DNA of 55,467 bases from an uncultured Desulfobacterales bacterium (GCA_945787595.1 CALZJV010000014.1:30805-86271), one strand, 5' to 3'; shown: positions 27,298 through 35,551, counted from the stretch's first letter. Notes: a model not told the origin generated them from the letters alone. Translations and numbers: made by a program.

Positions 27298-28179
27298 ATG
27301 ATCAAAAGCATGACCGGTTTTGCCACGGCTGAAAAGACCATACAGGAAATTACAGTATCTGCGGATATCCGTGCTTATAACAGCAAACATCTTGATGTGA
27401 TGCTGCGCGTGCCTTCCGGTTATTTGTACTTGGAAGAAAAAATAAAGGCACGCATTGCCGAGCGCATCACCAGAGGCCGGATGGAAGTCAAAATTCAGAT
27501 CAAAGATCAGTCCGAGGGGTCCGTTGCCTTTGAGATCGATCATATGCGGGCTAGGGCCATTCAGTCTGCTCTGACCGAGTTAAAAAAGAAGTTTGATCTG
27601 CAAAATGATATATCCCTGGAGCTTTTGATGAGTATTGGCGGTATTATTAAACAGGCTGAAACCGTGGCTGAAGCCGAATCCGTCTGGCCTGTAATTCAGG
27701 AATGTCTCACCGATATCCTGAGTAATCTTGAAGCCATGCAGAAAAAAGAAGGTGATTTCATTGCCGGCGATTTATTAAAACGTTTGGATTACCTCGACGA
27801 TTGCATTGGAGAAATTGAAAACGATTCGGGTGATTTATTACATCACTATCAACAACGGTTAAAAGAGCGCCTAGCGGCCTTAACCCGGGAAATAGTGGAG
27901 ATTGACCCCGGAAGGCTTGCCCAGGAAGCCGCCTTTCTTGCAGACAGAAGTGATATTTCAGAAGAGATCGTACGGGCCAAAAGCCATGTCCAGCAGTTTC
28001 GGCACATCATGGAATCAGAAGAACCTGGAGGTAGAAAACTCAATTTCCTGTTGCAGGAGCTTCACCGGGAATTTAATACCATGGGATCTAAAATAGGCCA
28101 AGCCGACACATCCCATAGGATCGTTGATGTCAAATCAGAACTTGAAAAGATCAGAGAGCAGATCCAAAATGTGGAATAA
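27298..28179 (+). CDS. YicC/YloC family endoribonuclease
   Basis: This 293-residue protein begins IKSMTGFATAEK, the invariant YicC start, and ends with GRKLNFLLQELHREFNTMGSKI and the helical SELEKIREQIQN tail that define the YicC N-terminal and DUF1732 domains. E. coli YicC is reported as an endoribonuclease that affects small-RNA turnover; the same biochemical role is expected but not shown. GGAG lies 12 bases before the ATG. It leads the remA-gmk-rlmB series and the order yicC-remA-gmk is common in Gram-positives and deltaproteobacteria. The 160-base spacer before it contains words (CGTGTCTTAGTAGCTGAA) related to the GxxExxY-associated repeat. Confidence 0.92.
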   Translation: MIKSMTGFATAEKTIQEITVSADIRAYNSKHLDVMLRVPSGYLYLEEKIKARIAERITRGRMEVKIQIKDQSEGSVAFEIDHMRARAIQSALTELKKKFDLQNDISLELLMSIGGIIKQAETVAEAESVWPVIQECLTDILSNLEAMQKKEGDFIAGDLLKRLDYLDDCIGEIENDSGDLLHHYQQRLKERLAALTREIVEIDPGRLAQEAAFLADRSDISEEIVRAKSHVQQFRHIMESEEPGGRKLNFLLQELHREFNTMGSKIGQADTSHRIVDVKSELEKIREQIQNVE

Positions 28180-28288
28180 CACTTAGCATAGTGCATGGGG
28201 CATCGAGCAAACGGCGCACCAAAAAGAGATCTGCCCCAAAACGCTATGCTCCTTGCTTTATGCGCTTGGCACATTGATTGGAGGTAGG

Positions 28289-28552
28289 ATGGATCAGAAT
28301 TTGTTAAATATAGGCTTTGGCAGTACCGTGGTTTCCGATCGCGTTGTTGCCATTGTGTCCCCGAATTCCGCTCCGATGAAGCGGCTCAAAGACGAAGCCC
28401 GGGAAGAGAAGCGTCTTATAGATGCCACCCACGGCCGCAGAACCCGTTCTATTGTCGTTATGGACAGCAACCACGTGGTGCTTTCCGCCATCCAGGCGGA
28501 AACCGTCTCTCAGCGTTATAATATGCAGAGAGAATCGCATAGAAGCGAATGA
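28289..28552 (+). CDS. remA: RemA-like DUF370 regulatory protein
   Basis: This 87-residue protein begins [20 protein letters not shown], then [44 protein letters not shown], the almost invariant DUF370/RemA pattern. In Bacillus RemA binds DNA and activates biofilm matrix genes; here a nucleoid or regulatory function is inferred. The start at 28289 follows GGAGG; a further in-frame start upstream gives an atypical N-terminus. It overlaps gmk by four bases (ATGA). Confidence 0.92.
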   Translation: MDQNLLNIGFGSTVVSDRVVAIVSPNSAPMKRLKDEAREEKRLIDATHGRRTRSIVVMDSNHVVLSAIQAETVSQRYNMQRESHRSE

Positions 28553-29163
28553 ACGAACGGAATTTGGAAAAGATCCGGGGAGAAATGACATCCTGCGGTG
28601 AAAAAAAACCGGGCATTCTTTTTATAATTTCGGCACCATCCGGTGCGGGCAAATCAACCCTTTGCGATGCCGTCCTGGATCGTTTTCCGGATCTGGTTTA
28701 TTCGGTTTCTTACACAACAAGATCGCCGCGCATCGGAGAAAAAAACGGCGTGGATTATCATTTTATCGTTAAAGACGAGTTCGAAAAAGGAATTGCGCGG
28801 CATCGTTGGGCCGAATGGGCAGAGGTGCACGACCATTATTACGGTACCTCCGCCGACTTTTTGAATGAAGAGTTGAGCGTCGGTCGGGATATTTTACTGG
28901 ATATCGACATTCAAGGCACACGCCAGATTCTGCAGCGTTATCCAGACGGTGTTACCATCTTCATTATGCCACCGTCCCTGGAAACACTAAAATCCCGTCT
29001 ACAATCCAGGGGTACCGACAGTCCTGAGGTAATCGCTGTTCGCTTGAAGAACGCCCGGGAAGAAATGGCTCAAAAAGATCTCTACCGCCATATAATAACC
29101 AATGATCGACTGACGGATGCGGTTGCGGAACTGATCGCCATTTTCGAGAATTATCGTTCGTGA
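28549..29163 (+). CDS. gmk: Guanylate kinase
   Basis: Guanylate kinase converts GMP to GDP with ATP. The 204-residue product has the P-loop [11 protein letters not shown], the GMP-binding [18 protein letters not shown] segment, [19 protein letters not shown] and IFIMPPS. Its length is usual for the family. The ATG overlaps the remA stop; a second ATG at 28585 just behind GGGGAG is a possible alternative. It overlaps rlmB by four bases (GTGA). Confidence 0.97.
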   Translation: MNERNLEKIRGEMTSCGEKKPGILFIISAPSGAGKSTLCDAVLDRFPDLVYSVSYTTRSPRIGEKNGVDYHFIVKDEFEKGIARHRWAEWAEVHDHYYGTSADFLNEELSVGRDILLDIDIQGTRQILQRYPDGVTIFIMPPSLETLKSRLQSRGTDSPEVIAVRLKNAREEMAQKDLYRHIITNDRLTDAVAELIAIFENYRS

Positions 29164-29903
29164 AATCTGAAATATTATATGGTATCCATCCGGTATTTGA
29201 AATGCTGGCTGCCGGGCGGAGGCGTGTTTACAAAATTTATCTTGCTAAAGAAAAAAAATCCGGCCATCTTGCCCGCATAGCATCGATGGCAGAAACCAGA
29301 AGCATTTCAAAAAAAAGTATCAGCGCCGCGGATTTCAAAGCGCTTACTGGCACGATCGACCATCAGGGCGCAGCCGCAGTGGTAAGTCCGTATCCTCAAG
29401 TTACTGTCCAGGATATACTGCATATGGTGCAAGGTGAGGATCGAAAGCATTTTTTGCTGATGCTGGACAATATTCAGGATCCCCAGAATCTAGGGGCCAT
29501 CATCAGGACGGCACTGTGTGTCGGCATTCATGGCGTCATTGTACCCAAAGACCGCAGCGCCCCTCCGACGCCTGCGGTTTCCAGAGCCTCTTCCGGAGCA
29601 CTGGAGCACATCCGCCTGGTCCGGGTGACCAATCTGGTACAAACCATTAAACACTGCAGAAACAGCGGCCTTTGGGTCCTAGGTCTGCAGAAAGATGCGG
29701 CGCAATCAATTTATGCTTCAGATCTGAGCGGATCCATCGCCCTTGTACTTGGCGGGGAACAAAAGGGGATTCGCCGTCTGGTAAAAAAACATTGTGATTT
29801 TCTGGTTTCCATTCCTCAGCAGGGGGCATTTAATTCTCTCAATGCTTCTGTGGCTGCGGCGGTTGCCATGTATGAGGCGTTTCGGCAAAGAAATAGATAT
29901 TAG
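29160..29903 (+). CDS. rlmB: 23S rRNA (guanosine 2'-O)-methyltransferase, SpoU/TrmH family
   Basis: This 247-residue SPOUT methyltransferase has the N-terminal substrate-binding domain (YGIHPVFEMLAAGRRRVYKIYLAKEK). Its C-terminal knot has LDNIQDPQNLGAIIRTALCVGIHGVIVP, LVLGGEQKGIRRLVKKHCDFLVSIP and LNASVAAAVAMYEAF, the three TrmH/SpoU motifs with the catalytic Arg of motif 1 and the Asn/Ser of motif 3. RlmB 2'-O-methylates G2251 of 23S rRNA. A GTG start at 29160 overlaps gmk. Family assignment is firm; the exact nucleotide is by homology. Confidence 0.9.
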   Translation: MKSEILYGIHPVFEMLAAGRRRVYKIYLAKEKKSGHLARIASMAETRSISKKSISAADFKALTGTIDHQGAAAVVSPYPQVTVQDILHMVQGEDRKHFLLMLDNIQDPQNLGAIIRTALCVGIHGVIVPKDRSAPPTPAVSRASSGALEHIRLVRVTNLVQTIKHCRNSGLWVLGLQKDAAQSIYASDLSGSIALVLGGEQKGIRRLVKKHCDFLVSIPQQGAFNSLNASVAAAVAMYEAFRQRNRY

Positions 29904-30180
29904 GTATTGGGTATTAGATATTGGGGATTGGGTATTTGGATTCGGACAGTGAAAATTTTATGATAGATTACAAAAACTAATTCCCAATTAAGTCATACTA
30001 ATAAATTATTGCCCAAAAAGCTTAACGCATATATTAAATCCATAAAGAAGGCACGAGAAGCAAATAAATCCATTGCACAAGCAAAATAAAATAACGAAAT
30101 TTATCGAGTACCCAATACCAAATACCCAATACCAAATACCCAGTACCAAATACCGAGTCCCCAATACCCAGTACCCAATG
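29902..30180. repeat. Inverted word repeat (GGTATT words) enclosing a possible gene remnant
   Basis: The left arm (29902-29940) is made of words such as GGTATTGGGTATTAG; the right arm (about 30105-30180) repeats ACCCAATACCAAAT about ten times with variation. Between them lies about 165 bases. In one frame this gives a 36-39 residue tail (about 29965-30090) ending LNAYIKSIKKAREANKSIA. It could be the C-terminal helix of a small helical protein such as a four-helix-bundle (S23-like) type; I hold that weakly. The right arm contains the ATG used for comF. Confidence 0.7.
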
Positions 30181-30998
30181 TCCCAGATAGTGAAAAAATT
30201 ATACAAGATCGTCATCGAGACGATTTTTCCGCCGAAATGCCTGGTCTGCAGAAGCTTCATTAAACCGCCGCCAGACGGTTATAATGGGTTTTCAGAAGGG
30301 ACGGATCTGAGTCTAACCGTCCAAATCCAGATTGAACGATTGTTGCCGGTTGCACCTGCATCGGGGAACTGGTGGCGGTTGAATCTCCGCTGTGCAGTTG
30401 CTGCGGGTTGCCGTTTGAAAGCCGTCATGGGTTGGATCACCGCTGCGGCGATTGCAACGCATCGCCGAAAAAATTTAGAATCGCCCGCGCCCCTCTGGTA
30501 TATGAGCAGGTATTTACGGAGGTTATCCATTGCTATAAGTATAAAGGCAAAATTCAGCTGGCCAGACCGCTCGGTGAACTTCTCTTGACGGCCTTCAGAC
30601 TTTTTTGGGACAAAGACAGCATCGATGTTGTGGTGCCGGTGCCGCTTCATCTAAATAGGCTCAGGAAGCGGGGTTTCAATCAGGCCTATCTATTGATTCG
30701 AAACTGGCAAACCGTCGCCGGACAGTTGCCTTTTGACCTGAGCAATCTTCTGATTGAGCCGGATGTGCTAATCAGAACCGTTCCCACCACACCGCAATCG
30801 GGTCTTGGCCGCAGGCAACGGGCAGCAAATATAAAAAATGCCTTTGAGCTTGTAGATGAGGCTAAGATCATCGACAAGAGGATACTTCTGGTCGATGATG
30901 TTTACACAACCGGCGCAACCGTAGATGAATGTGCGCGTCTTTTGTTGAGCAATGGCGCAGCCCATGTCGATGTGCTCAGCCTGGCGCGGGCTGTCTAG
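30178..30998 (+). pseudogene. comF: ComF family phosphoribosyltransferase-like protein with an apparent frameshift
   Basis: The N-terminal part in one frame reads KIVIETIFPPKCLVCRSF, the first half of the ComF zinc ribbon. The second half lies in another frame: VESPLCSCCGLPFESRHGLDHRCGDC, then the phosphoribosyltransferase-like domain with LYEQVFTEVIHCYKYKGK, DVVVPVPLHLNRLRKRGFNQ and the PRPP loop LLVDDVYTTGAT. No single frame spans both. The join is best placed near 30335-30350, where adding one base (for example in TTGTTGCCGG) restores ERLL then GCTC and VESPLC. The C-terminal part can be read from the GTG at 30372 (208 residues) and is intact. ComF proteins help DNA uptake or processing in competent bacteria. 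It could be a real lesion, a sequencing error or recoding. Confidence 0.75.
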
Positions 30999-31071
30999 TA
31001 TGATGGTTCCCAAATAGCGCCGCATAGAATATGATTTTTCCATCTTGAGAGAGGTAACGGGATTCAAGATA

Positions 31072-31265
31072 TCAGGTTTCAGTGTTCAGGTGTCAGGGAC
31101 AACATCTTATAGGCCTTTTATGAAACGACACTAAACTGCGCTAGCCTCCACGGGCGATATAGGCGGGACATTATATCTCAAAAGGCCAAAGTTTCTTTTT
31201 CGGTTAGACTGGCCGCTTTTCAGCCCAACGGCTGGGCTGACACCCGACACCCGACACCTGAAACC
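31072..31265. repeat. Inverted word repeat (CAGGTGTC words)
   Basis: The left arm (31072-31098) reads ATCAGGTTTCAGTGTTCAGG with GTGTCAGGG; the right arm (31238-31265) reads TGACACCCGACACCCGACAC and CCTGAAACC. The centre (about 140 bases) contains CAGCCCAACGGCTGGGCTG and no gene I recognise. It directly abuts a GxxExxY remnant, which it may have truncated. Confidence 0.7.
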
Positions 31266-31270
31266 ATTTA

Positions 31271-31315
31271 AACGGGCCTCTTTTTAAAGACGGCATCAAT
31301 AGAATTATATTATAG
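31271..31315 (+). pseudogene. 3' end remnant of a GxxExxY family gene
   Basis: Only 14 codons remain: NGPLFKDGINRIIL followed by TAG. This matches the conserved end of GxxExxY-family proteins (pattern NF-PLLKDGIKRIIL). It is followed by TTGTGGCTCGGTGCCTTAGT and GGCTAAAC, almost the same sequence that follows the stop of the second remnant at 44519. The call rests on the short peptide plus the shared downstream DNA. Confidence 0.6.
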
Positions 31316-31366
31316 TCGTTGTGGCTCGGTGCCTTAGTGGCTAAACTATAAAAAAAGATCATACCG

Positions 31367-31858
31367 ATGGATGTTTTATCTAGAATAGTAGCAGCTGAAA
31401 AGCTTGTAATCAGGCTGGACGAGGCTCGCGCGTCCGGGAAAAGAGTGGTTTTTACCAACGGATGCTTTGATATTATGCATGTCGGCCATGTCAGGTATCT
31501 GGCGGCGGCGAGAGCTGAAGGGGATCTGTTGGTGGTTGGTATGAACAGTGACACCTCGGTACGGTCGATAAAAGGGGATAAACGGCCAATTGTGCATCAG
31601 GATCACAGGGCCGAAGTGCTGGCGAGCCTTGATTGCGTGGATTTTGTGGTGCTTTTTGATTCACCGGACCCACTGGCGCTCATTCAGACGCTTAAACCGG
31701 ATGTGCTGGTCAAAGGAGCCGACTGGATGGAGGAAAGTATTATCGGTGGTGAGTTTGTTAAATCAAACGGCGGCAGCGTGGTGCGAATTTCGCTGGTGCC
31801 GGAAGTTTCCACCAGCCAAATTATTGAAAAAATCCTGAAATTGCACCGGCAGGACTGA
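31367..31858 (+). CDS. rfaE2: D-glycero-beta-D-manno-heptose 1-phosphate adenylyltransferase
   Basis: This 163-residue stand-alone nucleotidyltransferase is equivalent to the C-terminal domain of HldE. It makes ADP-heptose from heptose 1-phosphate and ATP for LPS core synthesis. It shows VVFTNGCFDIMHVGHVRYL with the HxGH adenylyl-transfer motif, VGMNSDTSVRSIKG, and DVLVKGADW with the later STSQIIEKI end. The partner kinase (HldA/RfaE1) is not in the window. It supplies the GT9 heptosyltransferases found 20 kb away. The ATG at 31367 has a weak ribosome-binding site; pgeF starts four bases after its stop. Confidence 0.95.
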   Translation: MDVLSRIVAAEKLVIRLDEARASGKRVVFTNGCFDIMHVGHVRYLAAARAEGDLLVVGMNSDTSVRSIKGDKRPIVHQDHRAEVLASLDCVDFVVLFDSPDPLALIQTLKPDVLVKGADWMEESIIGGEFVKSNGGSVVRISLVPEVSTSQIIEKILKLHRQD

Positions 31859-31862
31859 TCAG

Positions 31863-32645
31863 ATGATATTTAAGACTCAAAACGGCATATCTTCTTATCA
31901 GTTTAAGAATCTGGCCGCCTGCAGCGGAATCGATCATCGGATCTTTACTCGCAACTGCGGGCATAGCCAACCGCCTTTTGCAAGTTTGAATGTCGGCATG
32001 GGTATTGGTGATTCCCAAAAAAATGTTTCCGAAAACCGGGGTATCATCTCGCGCTTTATGGCAGCAGACCAGCTTGTTTTTGCCCGGCAGGTCCACGGTT
32101 GCGAGATTGCAGAGTTGAGCCGTGATAGTGAAGAAAAAGGCATAACCACCGCTGTCCGGGATTTCACCGCGGATGCCATGGTGACGGACATTTACGGGAG
32201 AAATCTAGTCATTCAAATTGCCGACTGTCAGGCGGTGCTGTTGTATGAGCCCTCCCGGCGGGTGATTGCCAACGTACATTGCGGTTGGCGGGGGAGTGTT
32301 CAAAATATTATCGGCCGCACCGTTGCGGCCATGGAACGGCATTTCGGCTGCCGCCCCGGCCGTATACTGGCCGGTATCGGTCCTTCTCTGGGGCCTTGTT
32401 GTGCTGAGTTCATCAACTACAGCAAGGAGATTCCCATGAAATTTTGGCAATACAAGGGCTTAAACCAGCATTTTGATTTTTGGTCTATAACTAAGGACCA
32501 ATTGAAGGAGGCCGGAGTAGCAGAAATTAACATTGAGTGCAGTGGGATCTGTACCCGTTGTCATACGGATGACTTTTTTTCATATCGCGCCGAAAGGACA
32601 ACCGGCAGATTTGCCGCGGTTATCGGGCTCACTGAAATGCCATAG
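31863..32645 (+). CDS. pgeF: Multicopper-type polyphenol oxidase (YfiH/PgeF family)
   Basis: This 260-residue laccase-domain protein (CNF1/YfiH) has IFTRNCGHSQPPFASLNVG, DQLVFARQVHG, DAMVTD, IADCQAVLLYEPSRRVIANVHCGWRGSVQNI and GPSLGPCCAEF. The conserved His and Cys residues (QVHG, ADCQ, VHCGWRG) form the metal site. In E. coli YfiH corrects misincorporated L-serine in peptidoglycan precursors; broader purine-nucleosidase activity is reported for homologues. It follows rfaE2 with a four-base gap, so the two are co-translated or at least co-transcribed. Confidence 0.92.
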   Translation: MIFKTQNGISSYQFKNLAACSGIDHRIFTRNCGHSQPPFASLNVGMGIGDSQKNVSENRGIISRFMAADQLVFARQVHGCEIAELSRDSEEKGITTAVRDFTADAMVTDIYGRNLVIQIADCQAVLLYEPSRRVIANVHCGWRGSVQNIIGRTVAAMERHFGCRPGRILAGIGPSLGPCCAEFINYSKEIPMKFWQYKGLNQHFDFWSITKDQLKEAGVAEINIECSGICTRCHTDDFFSYRAERTTGRFAAVIGLTEMP

Positions 32646-32731
32646 CCGGTGCCCATTGGTAGCTTTATTTTTAAAACCACGAAATACACGAAACACCCGA
32701 AATATTTGTAGAAAAGAAATTGAAGGATTGC

Positions 32732-33529
32732 ATGATTCAACAACCGGCCAAAGTGCTATGGAACAGAAAGCTAAGTAAGGCTTATTATAAAATTGGTCTG
32801 ACGTGCTCGGATCATTATACTTCGGCTAAACCGGGGCAGTTTGTGATGCTGGGCTTAACCGGGCGGCGGGATCCCCTGCTGCGTCGCCCATTTTCAATCC
32901 ACAATTTACTGATCTCCAACGGCCTCACCCATGGCTTTGAGCTATTATATAAAGTGATCGGGACTGCCACTGCATCACTGGCAGAGCGCAAGCCCGGAGA
33001 CATTGTTGATATTCTCGGACCGCTGGGGTCCGGTTTTCTTGTTCCCACCCGGGCTAAACGTGTTTTCGTGGTGGCCGGCGGAGTTGGCGTGGCACCTCTC
33101 GTGTTTCTGGTGTCCGACCTTCACCGTAAGAACGCCGATCTTTCGAACTATCAGGTATTTATCGGCGGCCGCACCAAAGAGGACCTGTTATGCAGCAATG
33201 ATTTTTTGGATCTTGGAGTTTCGGTACTCACCACCACGGATGACGGCAGTGCCGGAGATCAATGTCTGGTCACCCATCCTCTCGAAAAGGCCTTGGGTCA
33301 CGCGGCAGCGGATGTCGTCGTCGCCTGTGGACCTATGGATATGCTGGTGTGCGTGGTCGGAATCGCTGAAAAACACAAGGTGCCCTGCCAGGTTTCCATT
33401 GAAACCATGATGGCCTGTGGTATGGGTGCATGTCTGGGGTGTGCAGTTGAGTCCCGCCTCGAAACGGAGCACTTCTTACATGCCTGTATGGATGGACCGG
33501 TTTTTCCTGCCGACGTGTTGAAATTTTAA
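32732..33529 (+). CDS. pyrK: Dihydroorotate dehydrogenase electron-transfer subunit-like flavoprotein
   Basis: This 265-residue FAD/2Fe-2S protein has PGQFVMLGLTGRRDPLLRRPFSIHNL (the RPxS FAD-binding motif), the GPLGSGF and VVAGGVGVAPLVFLVSDL nucleotide-binding loop, and the C-terminal cluster MACGMGACLGCAVES...HACMDGPVF with four ligand cysteines. It passes electrons between NAD and PyrD in class 1B dihydroorotate dehydrogenase. No pyrD follows; the next gene belongs to the ATP synthase. The ATG at 32732 behind GAAGGA is chosen over a TTG at 32720. The gap before it contains CACGAAATACACGAAACACC words. Confidence 0.9.
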   Translation: MIQQPAKVLWNRKLSKAYYKIGLTCSDHYTSAKPGQFVMLGLTGRRDPLLRRPFSIHNLLISNGLTHGFELLYKVIGTATASLAERKPGDIVDILGPLGSGFLVPTRAKRVFVVAGGVGVAPLVFLVSDLHRKNADLSNYQVFIGGRTKEDLLCSNDFLDLGVSVLTTTDDGSAGDQCLVTHPLEKALGHAAADVVVACGPMDMLVCVVGIAEKHKVPCQVSIETMMACGMGACLGCAVESRLETEHFLHACMDGPVFPADVLKF

Positions 33530-33649
33530 GTTAAGTTCATTGAAAATTATGAATTTTGCATTGACTTGCACCCAATCCTTTGTTAGGTTCTGAACCTTTA
33601 AATCGATTTGGTTTCAAGCCCTGTTTGGCGGGAAAAGGGTGCCATTCCC

Positions 33650-33868
33650 ATGAAAAAAGAAACCAGACGTACGTTCAGAGAGTTGGCCTATTACAGCAGT
33701 CTTGGCCTTTCCGTCTCACTTGCTATTTTCATCGGCCTTGCTATCGGGGTCGTGCTGGACCGCAAGTTTGGCACATCACCGTGGTTTACACTGGTTTTTT
33801 TAGGATTCGGTATTGCCGCGGGTTTCAGAAACATCGCGCTTGTCATAAAAAGAGCGCGGAAATTATAA
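33650..33868 (+). CDS. atpZ: AtpZ/AtpI-type F0F1 ATP synthase accessory protein
   Basis: This 72-residue membrane protein has a short basic N-terminus, then two hydrophobic helices (LAYYSSLGLSVSLAIFIGLAIGVVLD and WFTLVFLGFGIAAGFRNIALV). This is the AtpZ pattern, including the GxxxD end of helix 1 and the GIxxGFRN segment. AtpZ-AtpI has been linked to assembly of the c-ring and to Mg2+ or Ca2+ handling. The ATG at 33650 is 10-12 bases behind GGGAAAAGGG. It heads the F0 unit. Confidence 0.85.
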   Translation: MKKETRRTFRELAYYSSLGLSVSLAIFIGLAIGVVLDRKFGTSPWFTLVFLGFGIAAGFRNIALVIKRARKL

Positions 33869-33890
33869 GAGACGATCGGACATCAACCAG

Positions 33891-34277
33891 TTGGAAATTC
33901 AACAGCGGCTACTGATATTTGTCACCCGAACAAACTGGATTCTGTTTGTTGCCGCCAGCATTATCGGATTCCTTCTTTTGCCCGCGAATTATGCTAGGGG
34001 TGTTCTCTTTGGCGGTTTGCTCGTCACGGTGAATTTCCATTTGCTGGCCCGGACGCTGAGATCAGCCCTGACCCCGCCGCATCTGTCCTCCCATAGTGTT
34101 GTTATCGCGAAATATTTCCTACGTTTTATCGGCAGCGGATTCATTATTTTTGTCCTAATTGCTGGACACATTGTGCATCCTGTGGGACTAATCATCGGAC
34201 TTTCCGTGGTGGTTTTCAGCATAATGCTCGCGACCCTGCGCGAATTTACGAAACTAATTTTCAAGGAGGCGGTTTAA
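33891..34277 (+). CDS. atpI: ATP synthase subunit I (AtpI/UncI-like)
   Basis: This 128-residue protein has four hydrophobic segments and the ATP-synthase I chain layout (NWILFVAASIIGFLLLPANYARGVLFGGLLVTVNFHLLARTLR). The glycine-rich GVLFGGLLVTVNF segment is the family signature. It may help c-ring assembly. The only available early start is a TTG at 33891, with no strong ribosome-binding site, so the N-terminus is uncertain. It ends two bases before atpB. Confidence 0.8.
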   Translation: MEIQQRLLIFVTRTNWILFVAASIIGFLLLPANYARGVLFGGLLVTVNFHLLARTLRSALTPPHLSSHSVVIAKYFLRFIGSGFIIFVLIAGHIVHPVGLIIGLSVVVFSIMLATLREFTKLIFKEAV

Positions 34278-34279
34278 GG

Positions 34280-34969
34280 ATGGAACATCCCTATCTGTTT
34301 TTAGTCAAGCTGTTTGAGTTAATCGGATTGGGGCATTTTGCGCACGCATATCCCCATGTCATTTACTCCTGGTTTGTTATCCTTTTGCTCATCGGATTTG
34401 CGACACTGGCGACCCGCAAAATAGAAATGATTCCCACCAAAGCCCAAAATTTCTTTGAACTTGTTATTTCAGGGATGGAAGAATTCATGGTCGATATAAC
34501 CGGCGAGGAAGGCCGCTGGTTCTTTCCGGTTATCGCGACCATTTTTATTTACATCGCGGCCTGTAATTTATTAGGACTGGTGCCCGGATTTTTCCCCCCC
34601 ACTGCCAGTATTAACACTACCGCAGCCTGCGCACTCCCGGTGGTGGTGTTTACCCACGTGATCGGTGTGAAATATCATGGGATTAAATATGTCAAACATT
34701 TTCTCGGGCCCGTATGGTGGCTGATTCCGATCATCCTGCCGATCGAGATCATCGGCCACCTGGCAAGAATTTTATCCCTTTCCTTCAGGCTTTTCGGTAA
34801 CATTACCGGTCATGAGCTGGTATTGATGATATTGTTCATGCTGGCCGGCGCCTTCTTTGCACCGCTGCCGATTATGGCGATGGGCATCTTTGTGGCCTTT
34901 GTCCAGGCCTTTGTATTTTTCTTGCTATCAATCATGTATTTCAGTGGTGCTATGGAAGAGGCGCACTAG
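34280..34969 (+). CDS. atpB: ATP synthase F0 subunit a
   Basis: This 229-residue membrane subunit carries the ion half-channels and the essential arginine: LSLSFRLFGNITGHE contains the invariant Arg of the a-subunit. Further hallmarks are IYIAACNLLGLVPGFFPPTASINTTAA and the C-terminal helix VAFVQAFVFFLLSIMYFSGAMEE. The ribosome-binding site AAGGAGG lies about 15 bases upstream, inside the end of atpI. F1 genes and the b subunit are not in the window, so F0 is split from F1, as in several deltaproteobacteria. Confidence 0.95.
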   Translation: MEHPYLFLVKLFELIGLGHFAHAYPHVIYSWFVILLLIGFATLATRKIEMIPTKAQNFFELVISGMEEFMVDITGEEGRWFFPVIATIFIYIAACNLLGLVPGFFPPTASINTTAACALPVVVFTHVIGVKYHGIKYVKHFLGPVWWLIPIILPIEIIGHLARILSLSFRLFGNITGHELVLMILFMLAGAFFAPLPIMAMGIFVAFVQAFVFFLLSIMYFSGAMEEAH

Positions 34970-35077
34970 GCGTTTAGTCCATAAATCTTCAATCGTCAAT
35001 ATTCATTATTCAATGTCTTTAATGGGTAACCGGAAGAAGCCCAATAACATATTAACTCAAAGGAGGTAAATTCATCA

Positions 35078-35359
35078 ATGGAAACAAAAGCATTAGAATT
35101 TTTCATCGCGTGTGTGACAGCAGCTGGATTCGGAATTGCGATTGCGGCCTTTGGCTGCGGTATCGCACAGGGTCTTGGACTGCGCTCGGCAGTCGAAGGT
35201 ATCGCCCGAAACCCCGAATCATCCGGTAAAGTTACCGTGACCATGCTGATCGGACTCGCCCTGATCGAGTCGCTGTGTATTTACGCGCTCGTCGTTGCTT
35301 TGATCCTCATTTTTGCGCATCCCCAGGCAACCTCGATTGCCGCCCTGTTTGCTAAATAA
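35078..35359 (+). CDS. atpE: ATP synthase F0 subunit c
   Basis: This 93-residue two-helix hairpin forms the rotor ring. The polar loop is ARNPE (residues 43-47) and the ion-carrying acid is Glu64 in [10 protein letters not shown]. Gln31 in helix 1, Ser65 next to the Glu and Tyr69 correspond to Gln32, Ser66 and Tyr70 of the sodium-binding Ilyobacter c-ring, while the Thr67 and Val63 positions are Leu. The coupling ion is therefore ambiguous, with a partial sodium signature. AAAGGAGGT 12 bases upstream fixes the start. The gap of about 108 bases before it holds CTTCAATCGTCAATATTC words. Confidence 0.95.
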   Translation: METKALEFFIACVTAAGFGIAIAAFGCGIAQGLGLRSAVEGIARNPESSGKVTVTMLIGLALIESLCIYALVVALILIFAHPQATSIAALFAK

Positions 35360-35389
35360 AAGCAGGAGATGCGTCAACCCACTTAAAGA

Positions 35390-35422
35390 GGCTGTGTCCG
35401 CGAGGCGGGCACAGCCTTTTTT
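35390..35422 (+). terminator. Rho-independent terminator after atpE
   Basis: GGCTGTGTCCGC, loop GAG, GCGGGCACAGCC, then TTTTTT. The stem is 12 bp with one G-T pair and the T-run is clean, so this ends the F0 transcript. A word-hairpin repeat begins directly at the T-run. Confidence 0.93.
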
Positions 35423-35531
35423 ATTGACTATTGACTATTGAAAATTGAATATTTAATGAATCGCTATGCTCTGTCTTTTTAAATCGACAGCATTCCACAA
35501 ATATTCAATATTCAATCGACAATATTCAATC
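35422..35531. repeat. Word-hairpin repeat, copy D
   Basis: The left arm (35422-35455) consists of ATTGACTATTGACTATTG and AAATTGAATATT words; the right arm (35497-35531) of ATATTCAATATTCAATCGAC. The core reads AATCGCTATGCTCTGTC, then AAATCGACAGCATTCCACAA, in the same orientation as copy E and opposite to copy A. It lies between the atpE terminator and the end of uvrA. Confidence 0.8.
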
Positions 35532-35551
35532 ATTTCCATGGTCACTTTTTA

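Noticed and set aside
29902..30180. The regularly spaced ACCCAATACC words as a CRISPR array
   Set aside because: The words are 7-14 bases, degenerate and contiguous, with no unique spacers of constant length, and no cas gene is present.
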